Positions 55,123-63,319 of a stretch of DNA of 64,000 bases are shown piece by piece. The first letter of the stretch is position 1; every line of letters starts with the position of its first letter. The stretch is from Mesorhizobium xinjiangense (GTDB taxonomy: Bacteria; Pseudomonadota; Alphaproteobacteria; Rhizobiales; Rhizobiaceae), in the NCBI RefSeq assembly GCF_009749525.1, contig NZ_WOAC01000010.1:62001-126000 (forward strand). The letters run 5' to 3'. The position numbers and the translations under genes are program-made. A model generated the notes under the pieces. That model was not told the origin of the DNA. It did no database searches and saw nothing but the letters and a program-made list of their open reading frames with translations.

Positions 55123-57365
55123 GAGGTGACCTCAGCCAGTTTCGGCGCACGCAGTTCAGTCGGTGTCAGCGTCCGCTCCCCGCCGCGTAGCCTGAGCGCG
55201 TTGGCGACGACGAGGATCGAGGAGGAAGACATGGCAATGGCGGCGACCAGCGGCGTGACATAGCCGGCCAGCGCCAGCGGCAGGACGGCGATATTGTAGG
55301 CCACCGTCATCGTCAGGTTCTGGCGCACCAGCACTGCCGCGCGTTGGGCCGTCGCAAGCGCCACGGGGACGGCGCTTAGCGCCCCGGTGAAGAAGACCAT
55401 GTCGGCGGCGTTGCGTCCCACCTCCGCAGCGCTGCCCGGAGCCATGGAGACATGCGCGGCGGCAAGTGCCGGCGCATCGTTCAAACCGTCGCCGACCATC
55501 AGCACGGTGCGGCCCTGCCTGCGCAGTTCTTCCAGCCGCGCCACCTTGTCCGCCGGCAGCATCGCGGCCCGGCAGGTTTCGATACCGAGATGGTGCGCGG
55601 CGGCCGCGACAGTCCGCGCGCCGTCGCCGGACACGATCTCCACGGCGATGCCGCGCCCCAGGAGGGCACGGACGGCGCCTTTCGCGTCGGCGCGCGGCGT
55701 GTCGGTGAAGGAGAACGTGCCGAGGGGAACACCGTCGCGCGACAGGGCGCTCATACTCCGTTCGCTTGCAGCGGTGGTCTCCGCGCACGCCCAGGAGGGA
55801 CGGCCGAGGCGGTAGAGTGCGCCGCCGATCCGTCCCTCGATCCCAAGGCCCGGCTGCTCGGCGAAGTCTTCCACCGGCAGGTCTTCGCCGGCCGGATCGA
55901 GCCGCGTGATGGCGCGCGCGGCGGGGTGGCGGGAGCGGGCCGCAAGGGCCGCGGCGGCGGCCAGGACGTGCTTCGGCACGGTGGAGGCGGCGACGCGCAG
56001 GTCGCCGAGCGTCAGTGTTCCGGTCTTGTCGAAAACGGCCGTGTCGATCTCGGCCAGCCGCTCCAGCGCGCCGCCCTCCTTGAGCGCGATGCCGTGCTCG
56101 AAGAGGCGGCGCGCGGCCATCACCTGCACCATCGGCACGGCGAGTCCCAGTGCACAGGGGCAGGTGATGATCAGCACCGAGACGGCGACGGTGAGCGCGC
56201 GGTGCCAGTCGCCGGTCGCCGCCATCCAGCCGATGAAGGCGGCAAGGGCCAGCGTGTGGATGACCGGCGAATAGAGGCTCGCCGCGCGGTCGGCGATCCG
56301 CCGATAGCGCGAGCGGCCGGCCTCGGCCGCTTCCATCATGCGCATCATCTCGGAGAGGAAGGAGTCCTCGGCGCTTCTCTCGGCGCGGAGGGACAGTGAG
56401 GCGTTCAGGTTCAGCATGCCGGCGCTGACCTTATCGCCGCGCGCGACGATGACTGGCACGGCCTCGCCCGTGACAAGCTGGGTATCCAGCTCGCCGCTGC
56501 CCTGCATGACGATGCTGTCGAGCGGGATGCGCTCGCCCGGGGCGACGAGCAGCGTCTCGCCCGGCACGATTGCCCTGACCTCCTTGTAGTCGCGCGCGCC
56601 GTCGGCCGACACGGTTACCGCCCCGCGCGGCATGATGCGCGCCAGCCCGACGATGGCGGTTCTGGCCTTGCGGCGCATCATGTGGTCGAGCGTGCGGCCG
56701 ATGAGAAGGAAGAAGGTGAGCGAGACCACGGCGTCGAAATAGGCATGCGGCTCGTTCCGGAATGTGTCGTGCAGGCTGAGTGCCAGCGTGAGCAGGATGC
56801 CGACGGAGATCGGCACGTCCATGTTGGTGCGCCGCGCCTTGAGTGCAGACCACGCGGAGGCGAAGAAGACACGGCCGGAATAGGCGACCGCCGGCAGTGC
56901 CAGCAGCGCCGAGACGAGGTGGAAGGCGTGGCGGGTCTCGGCGTCCGCGCCCGACCAGACGGAGACCGAAAGCAGCATGATGTTCATCGCCGCGAAACCC
57001 GCCACCGCCGTGGCGCGCAGGAGACGACCGAACTCCGGGTCGTCGTCCGACTGGTCGTGTGTGTATAGCGTGGCGTCATAGCCCGCCCGCGCCAGCGCAT
57101 CGAAGAAGGGTGGCACCGGACCGTCCTTGCGCCATTGCACCGCAACCCGGCGGGTGGAGAGGTTGAGCCTTGCGGCCTCCACGCCGGGCAGCGCCAGGAG
57201 CGCCTTCTCAATCGCACGAATACAGGCGCCGCAATGGGCCGCCGGCACGGAGAGGTCGGTCTGCATTAGCGTCTCGGACAGCGCGCGGCTTGCAAGACGC
57301 ACCTCCTCGCCGGCGGGCCGGCCCGCCGGCGCAATGTCGGCTCCAGGGGCGCAGCAGCCCGCCAT
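55119..57365 (-). CDS. ccoI: CcoI/FixI copper-transporting P-type ATPase for cbb3 assembly
   Basis: The 748-residue P1B ATPase has one N-terminal metal domain with CGACIRA near 44-50, the channel motif TCPCALGL, the phosphorylation site DKTGTLT and GDGLNDAPAL. It delivers copper needed for the CcoN binuclear centre. It starts 4 nt after the DUF2189 gene and overlaps ccoS. An additional N-terminal GCCAPGAD stretch near the start resembles the zinc- or copper-binding tip of other FixI proteins. Confidence 0.93.
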   Translation of the reverse strand: MAGCCAPGADIAPAGRPAGEEVRLASRALSETLMQTDLSVPAAHCGACIRAIEKALLALPGVEAARLNLSTRRVAVQWRKDGPVPPFFDALARAGYDATLYTHDQSDDDPEFGRLLRATAVAGFAAMNIMLLSVSVWSGADAETRHAFHLVSALLALPAVAYSGRVFFASAWSALKARRTNMDVPISVGILLTLALSLHDTFRNEPHAYFDAVVSLTFFLLIGRTLDHMMRRKARTAIVGLARIMPRGAVTVSADGARDYKEVRAIVPGETLLVAPGERIPLDSIVMQGSGELDTQLVTGEAVPVIVARGDKVSAGMLNLNASLSLRAERSAEDSFLSEMMRMMEAAEAGRSRYRRIADRAASLYSPVIHTLALAAFIGWMAATGDWHRALTVAVSVLIITCPCALGLAVPMVQVMAARRLFEHGIALKEGGALERLAEIDTAVFDKTGTLTLGDLRVAASTVPKHVLAAAAALAARSRHPAARAITRLDPAGEDLPVEDFAEQPGLGIEGRIGGALYRLGRPSWACAETTAASERSMSALSRDGVPLGTFSFTDTPRADAKGAVRALLGRGIAVEIVSGDGARTVAAAAHHLGIETCRAAMLPADKVARLEELRRQGRTVLMVGDGLNDAPALAAAHVSMAPGSAAEVGRNAADMVFFTGALSAVPVALATAQRAAVLVRQNLTMTVAYNIAVLPLALAGYVTPLVAAIAMSSSSILVVANALRLRGGERTLTPTELRAPKLAEVTS

Positions 57366-57369
57366 GGTC

Positions 57370-58161
57370 TCAGCTCCGGGCTATGGTTTCATAGGCATGC
57401 CAGGTGGCATGGCCCAGAAGCGGGAAGATGATCGCGAGGCCGAGAAGCCCGGTGGCGATGGCGACGAGGAAGAAGGCCAGCACGATACCGCCCCACATGA
57501 GCATGACGGGCAGGTTGTTCCACACCAGCGCCATGCTGGTGCCCATGGCCGTCAGCGCGTCGGTGCGCCGGTCTATCAGCATGGGAACGGCGAAGATGCT
57601 GATGGCGAAGGAAAAGGCGGCAAAGAGCCCACCGACAACGGTGCCGGTGAGAAGCATCGCCCAGCCAATGGGCGTCAAAATGAGCATCGGCATGATCTGG
57701 TCGAGGCCGGGGAAGGGCCGCAGGCCGAAGAAGAGGGCATAGATGAGGACGGCCGCGCGCATCCAGAAGACCATCAGAAGCGCAAGGATCAGCCCGACGA
57801 AGACGATCTGGCCGCCGGAGCGCACTGGAACGAAGAGCACGTGCCCGAGGCCGAGCGGCTCGTCCGCCGCCAGCCTGCGGCTTTTCTCGTAGGTGCCGAT
57901 GGCGATCAGCGGGCCGACGATCATGAAACCGGAGAGCGCGGGAAACAGGATGTGGTCCCAGCCGGCGGCGAACATCACCGCCACGGTGAGCGCCGACAGG
58001 GCGAGCACGCCGAAACCGTAGACGAGGCTCAGGCCCGGCCGCGTGATGAAATCGCGCCAGCCGGCGCCCAGCCAGCGAAACGCTTCGGAGGGCGGCAGGT
58101 CGCGGCTGCGGATGGCCGGTGCTGCGGCCTCGACGTTGCTTGCGTGGATGTCGTTCGCCAT
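57370..58161 (-). CDS. DUF2189 integral membrane protein
   Basis: The 263-residue protein has about six hydrophobic segments and matches DUF2189, with LSLVYGFGVLALSALTVAV and FPALSGFMIVGPLIAIGTYE as recognisable blocks. These proteins commonly accompany cytochrome oxidase or photosynthesis gene clusters, and their role is unknown. The ATG at 58161 is preferred over an upstream GTG at 58182. It occupies the place where ccoG and ccoH would be expected. Confidence 0.85.
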   Translation of the reverse strand: MANDIHASNVEAAAPAIRSRDLPPSEAFRWLGAGWRDFITRPGLSLVYGFGVLALSALTVAVMFAAGWDHILFPALSGFMIVGPLIAIGTYEKSRRLAADEPLGLGHVLFVPVRSGGQIVFVGLILALLMVFWMRAAVLIYALFFGLRPFPGLDQIMPMLILTPIGWAMLLTGTVVGGLFAAFSFAISIFAVPMLIDRRTDALTAMGTSMALVWNNLPVMLMWGGIVLAFFLVAIATGLLGLAIIFPLLGHATWHAYETIARS

Positions 58162-58184
58162 GGTTCTTGCTCTCTTTCCCACCT

Positions 58185-58382
58185 TCAGCAGGCGGACTTC
58201 GCCGCGCGGAACTCACCGGGCCGCGTCTCGTCCGGCATCCTGATATGGTCGACGCAATCCGGCCGAGCCTCGAACGCCACATAGAGGAGGTGCGCATTCG
58301 CTCCGGCGAAGAGGGCGAGGGCGGTGGCCACGCCGGCCAGCACCCAAAGCCTCGTCCCGTATCGGCGCGTGATCTGCCTCAT
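58185..58382 (-). CDS. Small single-helix protein in the cco cluster (orf65)
   Basis: The 65-residue protein has a basic N-terminus, one helix (LWVLAGVATALALFAGANAHLL) and a hydrophilic tail with two cysteines, the second at the C-terminal residue. I do not recognise the family. Its start overlaps the ccoP stop (ATGA), so it is surely co-expressed. Its size and topology recall the start of CcoH, but no CcoH motif is present. Confidence 0.7.
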   Translation of the reverse strand: MRQITRRYGTRLWVLAGVATALALFAGANAHLLYVAFEARPDCVDHIRMPDETRPGEFRAAKSAC

Positions 58383-59275
58383 CGCGCAGCCCCCGCCCGG
58401 CCGCCGGCGATCTCCGTCACGTAGATCGCCAGGATCTTGCGGTCGGTCTCCGTCAACCGGTCTTCCCAGTGCGGCATGTGGCCCTGCCGGCCTTGCGAGA
58501 CCGTGCCGATCAGGGACGCCCGGTCGCTGCCTATGAGCCAGGAATCGTCCATGAGGTCGGGCGCGCCCATGGCCGGGTCGCCACGCCCGTCCTCACCATG
58601 GCAAGCGGCGCAGTTCTCGGCAAAAAGCTGTGCGCCTTCCTTCACGCCCTTCGAGTCCAGCGGCCCCAGGTCGTCGATTCCTTGCGCATTGTTGCGGATG
58701 AAGGAAACGATCGAGGAGATCGCCGTCCGGTCGAGGATGCCGTCGCGGCCGAAGGCGGGCATCTGTGCGAAGCGCGTCTCGGGATGGGTGGAGTTGATGC
58801 CGATGCGCAGGGTCTCGGCCACGGTCTCCGGATCGCCGCCCCACAGCCAGGCATCGTCCGCGAGGCTCGGGAAGCCGGGATTGCCCTTCGCATCCGTGCC
58901 GTGGCAGGCGGCGCAATTGTCGCCGAAAAGCGTGCTGCCGGACTCGCGCACGATCCGCATCAGTTCTGGGCGCTTGGTGATCTCGGCGAAATCGAGCCGG
59001 GCAATCTCGTCTGTCCACGCCGCGCGCCGGGCGGCGGCTTCCTGCACAGCCTTTTCCACCGTTGCGCGCTGGTCGATGCCGAGCAGTCCCTTCGTGTAGG
59101 TGACGCCAAGCGGCCAGGCCGGCATCAGCACCCAGTAAACGATGGAGAACAAGGTCGTGACGATGAGGAAGAAGATGACGGCACGCGGGACGCGGTTGTC
59201 CAGTTCTTCGATGCCGTTCCATTCGTGTCCGGTCGTGTGCCGGCCGGTAATGGGGTCGCGCTCTCCTATCGCCAT
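58379..59275 (-). CDS. ccoP: CcoP/FixP diheme cytochrome c subunit of cbb3 oxidase
   Basis: The 298-residue subunit has one membrane helix (about 30-55) and two CxxCH heme sites (CAACH, near 121 and 218), each followed by MP-type ligand sequences (QMPAFG, HMPHW). It passes electrons to CcoO/N. It starts MAIGERDPITGRHTTGHEWNGI, the classic CcoP start, and overlaps ccoQ by 10 nt. Confidence 0.96.
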   Translation of the reverse strand: MAIGERDPITGRHTTGHEWNGIEELDNRVPRAVIFFLIVTTLFSIVYWVLMPAWPLGVTYTKGLLGIDQRATVEKAVQEAAARRAAWTDEIARLDFAEITKRPELMRIVRESGSTLFGDNCAACHGTDAKGNPGFPSLADDAWLWGGDPETVAETLRIGINSTHPETRFAQMPAFGRDGILDRTAISSIVSFIRNNAQGIDDLGPLDSKGVKEGAQLFAENCAACHGEDGRGDPAMGAPDLMDDSWLIGSDRASLIGTVSQGRQGHMPHWEDRLTETDRKILAIYVTEIAGGRAGAAR

Positions 59276-59439
59276 GGCCGGTCCTCCTTGTCGAGCACGC
59301 TCACCTTGGCGCGGGCGAAGCGCTTCCGGTTTCCCGGCCAGAAGGTATAGACCAGCACGCCGATGGAGAGCGCGACGAGGTAGAAGAGCCCCCAGCTCTT
59401 GGCGAGCGCGACGAGGGTGTCGTGGCCGATGTCCATCAT
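59266..59439 (-). CDS. ccoQ: CcoQ/FixQ small subunit of cbb3 oxidase
   Basis: The 57-residue membrane protein (ATGATG start overlapping the ccoO stop) has one helix (WGLFYLVALSIGVLVYTFWP) then a basic tail NRKRFARAK, typical of CcoQ, which stabilises the oxidase complex. It was located by hand because it is too short for a longer-frame search. Confidence 0.93.
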   Translation of the reverse strand: MMDIGHDTLVALAKSWGLFYLVALSIGVLVYTFWPGNRKRFARAKVSVLDKEDRPWR

Positions 59440-60188
59440 TCCGTCTCCTCTGCCCGTACGACTTGTTCGCCGGTCCGCTTCTCGTGGGCTGCGTCGGTCA
59501 ACTGCCCGACGATCTGCAGATAGGCGACCAGCGCGTCCATCTCGGTGAGCCGTCCCGGATCGCCGTCGAAGGCGCGGATATTGGTGTCTTCGCCGTAGCG
59601 CTCGGCCACGCCCTCGGCCATGTCGCTGTCGGGATAGGCCTGAGCGAAGGCGTCGCGCGCTGCGTTCTCGATCATCGCGTCCCTATAGGGTACCCCCACC
59701 CGAAGCATGGCCATGAGATGGTCCGGCAGGTCGTCGGTCTTGAGGGTGTTGCGTTGAAGCCAGGCATAGGCCGGCATCTTGGATTCGGGCACCACGGCGC
59801 GTGGATCGACGAGGTGTGCAACGTGCCATTCGTCGGAATATTTGCCGCCGACGCGGGCGAGGTCCGGGCCGGTGCGCTTCGATCCCCACAACATTGGATG
59901 GTCGTACTGGGATTCCACGGCCAGCGAATAGGGGCCGTAGCGTTCCACCTCGTCGCGCAGCGTGCGGATCATCTGGCTGTGGCAGGCATAGCAGCCCTCA
60001 CGGATGTAGATGTTGCGGCCGGCAAGCTCCAGCGGCGTGTAGACCCGCATGTCCTCGACCTCCTCGACGGTCTCGTCGATGGTGAAGAGCGGCGCGATCT
60101 CGACCAGCCCGCCGATGCTCGCGACAACGACAATGGCCAGCACGAAGCCGATGGTCGAGCGTTCCAGTTTCCTGTGTGCTTCAGGCAT
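59436..60188 (-). CDS. ccoO: CcoO/FixO monoheme cytochrome c subunit
   Basis: The 250-residue subunit has an N-terminal helix (about 13-33) and one heme site, EGCYACHSQ near 69-77, plus the KMPAYAW methionine ligand block near 147. It is the normal size. It lies 4 nt after ccoN in the ccoN-O-Q-P order. Confidence 0.96.
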   Translation of the reverse strand: MPEAHRKLERSTIGFVLAIVVVASIGGLVEIAPLFTIDETVEEVEDMRVYTPLELAGRNIYIREGCYACHSQMIRTLRDEVERYGPYSLAVESQYDHPMLWGSKRTGPDLARVGGKYSDEWHVAHLVDPRAVVPESKMPAYAWLQRNTLKTDDLPDHLMAMLRVGVPYRDAMIENAARDAFAQAYPDSDMAEGVAERYGEDTNIRAFDGDPGRLTEMDALVAYLQIVGQLTDAAHEKRTGEQVVRAEETE

Positions 60189-60192
60189 ATCC

Positions 60193-61836
60193 TTACTCCC
60201 CCGGCACGAGCGGACGGTCGGTACCGAGCGCTTCCGCGCGCCGGCTGAGCGGCAGCGGCTCGTGCCTGATCGTCATGAAGATGTTGTAGGTGCCGACCGC
60301 TGCACCGATCAGGAAGAAGAGCCCGCCGAGGGTGCGCGCGATGTAATAGGGATGCATGGCGACCAGCGACTCGATGAAGGAGTAGGTCAGCGTTCCGCTG
60401 TCATTGTAGGTGCGCCACATCAGCCCCTGGATGATGCCGGAATTCCACATGGCGAAAACGTAGATCAGCGTGCCGATCACCGCGCACCAGAAGTGCACCT
60501 CCACCAGCGTGCTGGAATACATGCGCGCGCGCTTCCACATGGCCGGCGTCAGCGTATAAAGCGCTCCGAAGGTGATCATCGCCACCCAACCGAGCGCCCC
60601 GGCATGGACGTGGCCGACGGTCCAGTCGGTGTAGTGCGAGAGCGAGTTGACGGCACGGATCGCGAGGAACGAGCCTTCGAAGGTCGACAGGCCGTAGAAC
60701 ACGGCCGCGACCATCATGAAGCGCAGCGTGGCATCGTCGCGCACCTTGTGCCACGCGCCGTTGAGGGTGAGAAGCGCGTTGGCGGCCGAAGCCCAGGAGG
60801 GCACGAGCAGCACCACCGAGAAGGTCATACCCAGCGTCTGCACCCAGTGAGGGAGGGCAGTGTAGTGCAGGTGGTGCGAGCCCGCCCACATATACATGAA
60901 GGTGATGCCCCAAAAGCTGATGATCGACAGCCGGTAGGAATAGATCGGCCGCTCAGCACGCTTCGGCAGGTAGTAATACATCATGCCCAGGAAGCCGGCG
61001 GTGAGGAAGAAGGCGACGGCGTTGTGGCCGTACCACCACTGTGTCATAGCGTCCTGCACGCCGGAGAAGGCGGAGTAGGCCTTGGCATTGCCGAAGGAGA
61101 CCGGCACGGCGAGGTTGTTGACGATATGCAGGATCGCCACAACCAGGATGAAGGCCATGTAATACCAGTTGGCCACATAGATGTGGGGCTCCTTGCGGCG
61201 GGCGAGCGTGCGGATATAGAGCGCGAAATAGGCGACCCAGACGACCACCAGCCAGATATCGGCGTACCATTCCGGCTCGGCATATTCCTTCGACTGCGTG
61301 ATGCCGGCGAAATAGCCGGAGACGGCGAGCAGGCAGAAAAGGTTGTAGCCGAGCAGCACGAACCAGGGACTCACCTGGTCGGGCAGGCGAGCGCGTGAGG
61401 TGCGCTGCACGACATGCAGCGAGGTGGCGATCAGCGCATTGCCGCCGAAGCCGAAGATGACGGCCGTCGTGTGCGCCGGGCGCAGGCGCCCGAAGCTCGC
61501 CCAGGCCGCATCGAAGGTCAGCTCCGGCCAGGCCAGAAGCGCGGCCACCCACACGCCGATGAACATGCCGAAGATGGCCCACAGCATCGTCAGCACGATG
61601 CCGAAGCGGATCGGATCGTCGTAATATTCGGCAAGCCGGTTCTCGTCCGGCTCCGGCGCGTCGAGATTTCGCAAAAGCGCGATCATCACGAGCGCGCCGA
61701 AGACTACGATCAGCAAGCCCTGATAACCCAGCACGTCGTTGCGGCCCGCGATCCCGAGCGCCGCACCCATCAATGTGACGAGCCCGGCGAGCACGAGTCC
61801 GATCTGTCTTTCTGTGGCGGTCAGTCCTGCGATCAA
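60193..61836 (-). CDS. ccoN: CcoN/FixN catalytic subunit of cbb3 oxidase
   Basis: The 547-residue heme-copper oxidase subunit reduces oxygen at very low concentration while pumping protons. Its twelve or so helices include the heme and copper ligands in LRPAHTTAV, WWYGHNAVAF, SHHLHY and GHVHAG. It begins with TTG (TTTGATC), with AAGGGG about 6 nt upstream; there is no closer ATG, so a non-ATG start is likely. The gene follows nsrR by 15 nt. No FNR/FixK-type site lies directly before it. Confidence 0.95.
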   Translation of the reverse strand: MIAGLTATERQIGLVLAGLVTLMGAALGIAGRNDVLGYQGLLIVVFGALVMIALLRNLDAPEPDENRLAEYYDDPIRFGIVLTMLWAIFGMFIGVWVAALLAWPELTFDAAWASFGRLRPAHTTAVIFGFGGNALIATSLHVVQRTSRARLPDQVSPWFVLLGYNLFCLLAVSGYFAGITQSKEYAEPEWYADIWLVVVWVAYFALYIRTLARRKEPHIYVANWYYMAFILVVAILHIVNNLAVPVSFGNAKAYSAFSGVQDAMTQWWYGHNAVAFFLTAGFLGMMYYYLPKRAERPIYSYRLSIISFWGITFMYMWAGSHHLHYTALPHWVQTLGMTFSVVLLVPSWASAANALLTLNGAWHKVRDDATLRFMMVAAVFYGLSTFEGSFLAIRAVNSLSHYTDWTVGHVHAGALGWVAMITFGALYTLTPAMWKRARMYSSTLVEVHFWCAVIGTLIYVFAMWNSGIIQGLMWRTYNDSGTLTYSFIESLVAMHPYYIARTLGGLFFLIGAAVGTYNIFMTIRHEPLPLSRRAEALGTDRPLVPGE

Positions 61837-61851
61837 AGTCGTACCCCTTGT

Positions 61852-62313
61852 CTATTCTGCCCTTTGCGGTGCCTTGCCGTGCTCCATTTGAAGCAGCAGT
61901 CCGAGCGCATCTTTGTTCTGGATCAAATCCGCCAGCGAGTATTTGTCGAAGACGGCGAGATAGGCTTGGAGCGCCTCGTGCACGACACCCTTCAGCCGGC
62001 ATGCCGGGGAGAGAAGGCATGCGCCGCCATCCGTTTTCATGCATTCCACCATCGCAAAATCGTCCTCGGTGGCGCGGATGATGGCGCCGATATTGATGTC
62101 TTCCGGCCTGCGCGCCAGCGCTATACCGCCGGAACGGCCGCGCGTTGTCGTGATGACGCTAAGGTTGCGCAACTTCAGCGCCACCTTCAGGAGGTGGTTG
62201 CGCGAAAGCCCATAGGACTCGGCCACCTGCTGGACCGTCACCGGCTCGCCGTCGCGAACGCCGAGCATCATCAGCATGCGCAGCGCATAGTCGGTGTGAA
62301 GCGTCATGCGCAT
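61852..62313 (-). CDS. nsrR: NsrR nitric-oxide-sensing Rrf2-family repressor
   Basis: The 153-residue protein has a winged helix (TDYALRMLMMLGVRDGE... VAESYGLSRNHLLKVALKL) and three cysteines, C-x7-C-x5-C (ECMKTDGGAC to PAC), which hold the iron-sulfur cluster of NsrR that is destroyed by NO. This separates it from IscR. GGAG 6 nt before the ATG is inside the upstream gene. It sits in the middle of the trHb-to-cco run and may repress that run from the inverted repeat at 63244-63264. Confidence 0.9.
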   Translation of the reverse strand: MRMTLHTDYALRMLMMLGVRDGEPVTVQQVAESYGLSRNHLLKVALKLRNLSVITTTRGRSGGIALARRPEDINIGAIIRATEDDFAMVECMKTDGGACLLSPACRLKGVVHEALQAYLAVFDKYSLADLIQNKDALGLLLQMEHGKAPQRAE

Positions 62314-62317
62314 GGGC

Positions 62318-62788
62318 CTACTCCGATGCCGAGGCGGCGGGTGGGCTGGCCAACCGCAAAAGGCCGCCGAGCCCGATGGCCAGAAGGAGCAAGGCCTTCA
62401 CGACCTCCGCCGAGGCATAAAGCAAGTGATGCGGGCTGGAGGGCAGCGGTTCGCCGGCGATGATTACTGCCACGCGCGCATCGAGCACCGGCAGCAGCCA
62501 GAAGAATTCGGCGACGAGCAGCGCAATGATGCCAATCGCCGCCGCAATCATCCAGCCGTTCAGGCGCGGCAACACGACAACGGGAAGAAGGAGCACGGCC
62601 GGAATCCATTCGATGCGCGAGAAGAGAGCAAAGGTGACGCGGCCCACATCCAGCGCCACCGGCAGGTCGAGCGAGGGCGCCTGGAATTTCACTGGCGTGG
62701 CGAGAAAGGAAACGCCGACAAGCATACCAAGCCAGACGAGGGCGACGGAGGCCGCCGCTGCGTTGGCGAATCGCTTATTTCGGGTCAT
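62318..62788 (-). CDS. Four-helix membrane protein linked to NsrR and trHb
   Basis: The 156-residue protein has four hydrophobic segments and starts MTRNKRFANAAAASVALVWLGMLVGVSFLATPVKF. The block APSLDLPVALDVGRVTFALFSRIEW looks family-specific. I do not know a named function. Its ATG (62788) lies within the trHb gene, overlapping it by 14 nt, and its stop lies 4 nt before nsrR. NO or heme handling is suggested only by the neighbours. Confidence 0.7.
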   Translation of the reverse strand: MTRNKRFANAAAASVALVWLGMLVGVSFLATPVKFQAPSLDLPVALDVGRVTFALFSRIEWIPAVLLLPVVVLPRLNGWMIAAAIGIIALLVAEFFWLLPVLDARVAVIIAGEPLPSSPHHLLYASAEVVKALLLLAIGLGGLLRLASPPAASASE

Positions 62789-63230
62789 GATCGGCAGGCT
62801 CCTTCCCGGCCGCATCGAGGGTGAAGAACATGGCAAGCTGCAGGCTCCTGGCGATCCGCTCGGCGCGGTCGATGAAGACGCCGGCCACCTCCGGTGAACA
62901 GCGTTCCTGCACGGTCTGGCGGAAGAGGCCGAGCCAGATGGCGAAGTCGGATTCCCGCACCTCCTTGAGCTTTAGGTGCGTCGGGACGGGACGGCCCTGA
63001 TATTCCCCGGTCTTCAGGATCACCGAGCACCAGAAGTCGGTCATCTTCTCCAGATGCGGCTCCCAGTCGCCGGCAATATGGCGGGCGAAGATCGGCCCCA
63101 GCCGCTTGTCTTTGCGCACGCGGGCGTAGAAGTCGCGCACGATCCCGCCGATGAAGGCGCGGTCGACATCTTCGGCGGCGATCGGTTTTTCCGGCTTCGG
63201 CCGTGCAGCTTCGATGCGAAGATTGCTCAT
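62775..63230 (-). CDS. Group III truncated haemoglobin
   Basis: The 151-residue protein shows group III features: FYARVRKDKRLGPIF at the start of the fold, a proximal-histidine region around PVPTHLKLKEV and the conserved FAIWLGLF tryptophan. Such globins bind O2 and NO in the cytoplasm and, in Campylobacter, protect against NO. It is the first gene of the trHb-nsrR-cco run, 14 nt from the inverted repeat. Confidence 0.92.
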   Translation of the reverse strand: MSNLRIEAARPKPEKPIAAEDVDRAFIGGIVRDFYARVRKDKRLGPIFARHIAGDWEPHLEKMTDFWCSVILKTGEYQGRPVPTHLKLKEVRESDFAIWLGLFRQTVQERCSPEVAGVFIDRAERIARSLQLAMFFTLDAAGKEPADHDPK

Positions 63231-63243
63231 GGATCATCCAATA

Positions 63244-63264
63244 AGTGGTAAATTTGATACCACT
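63244..63264. promoter_or_regulatory. Inverted repeat before trHb, candidate NsrR operator
   Basis: AGTGGTA (63244-63250) and TACCACT (63258-63264) form a perfect 7-bp inverted repeat with a 7-base AT-rich centre, 13 bp before the trHb start. No Rrf2/NsrR-family regulator other than NsrR is visible nearby. It would cover the core promoter. Confidence 0.6.
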
Positions 63265-63319
63265 ATTAACGGCCGATCAAACGGACTTCAACGGAAGTGA
63301 TGTCGCACCTGGCGGAACG

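Noticed and set aside
54865-55263. Plus-strand 132-codon frame
   Set aside because: It is antisense to ccoS and ccoI, which are certain from their motifs and overlap.
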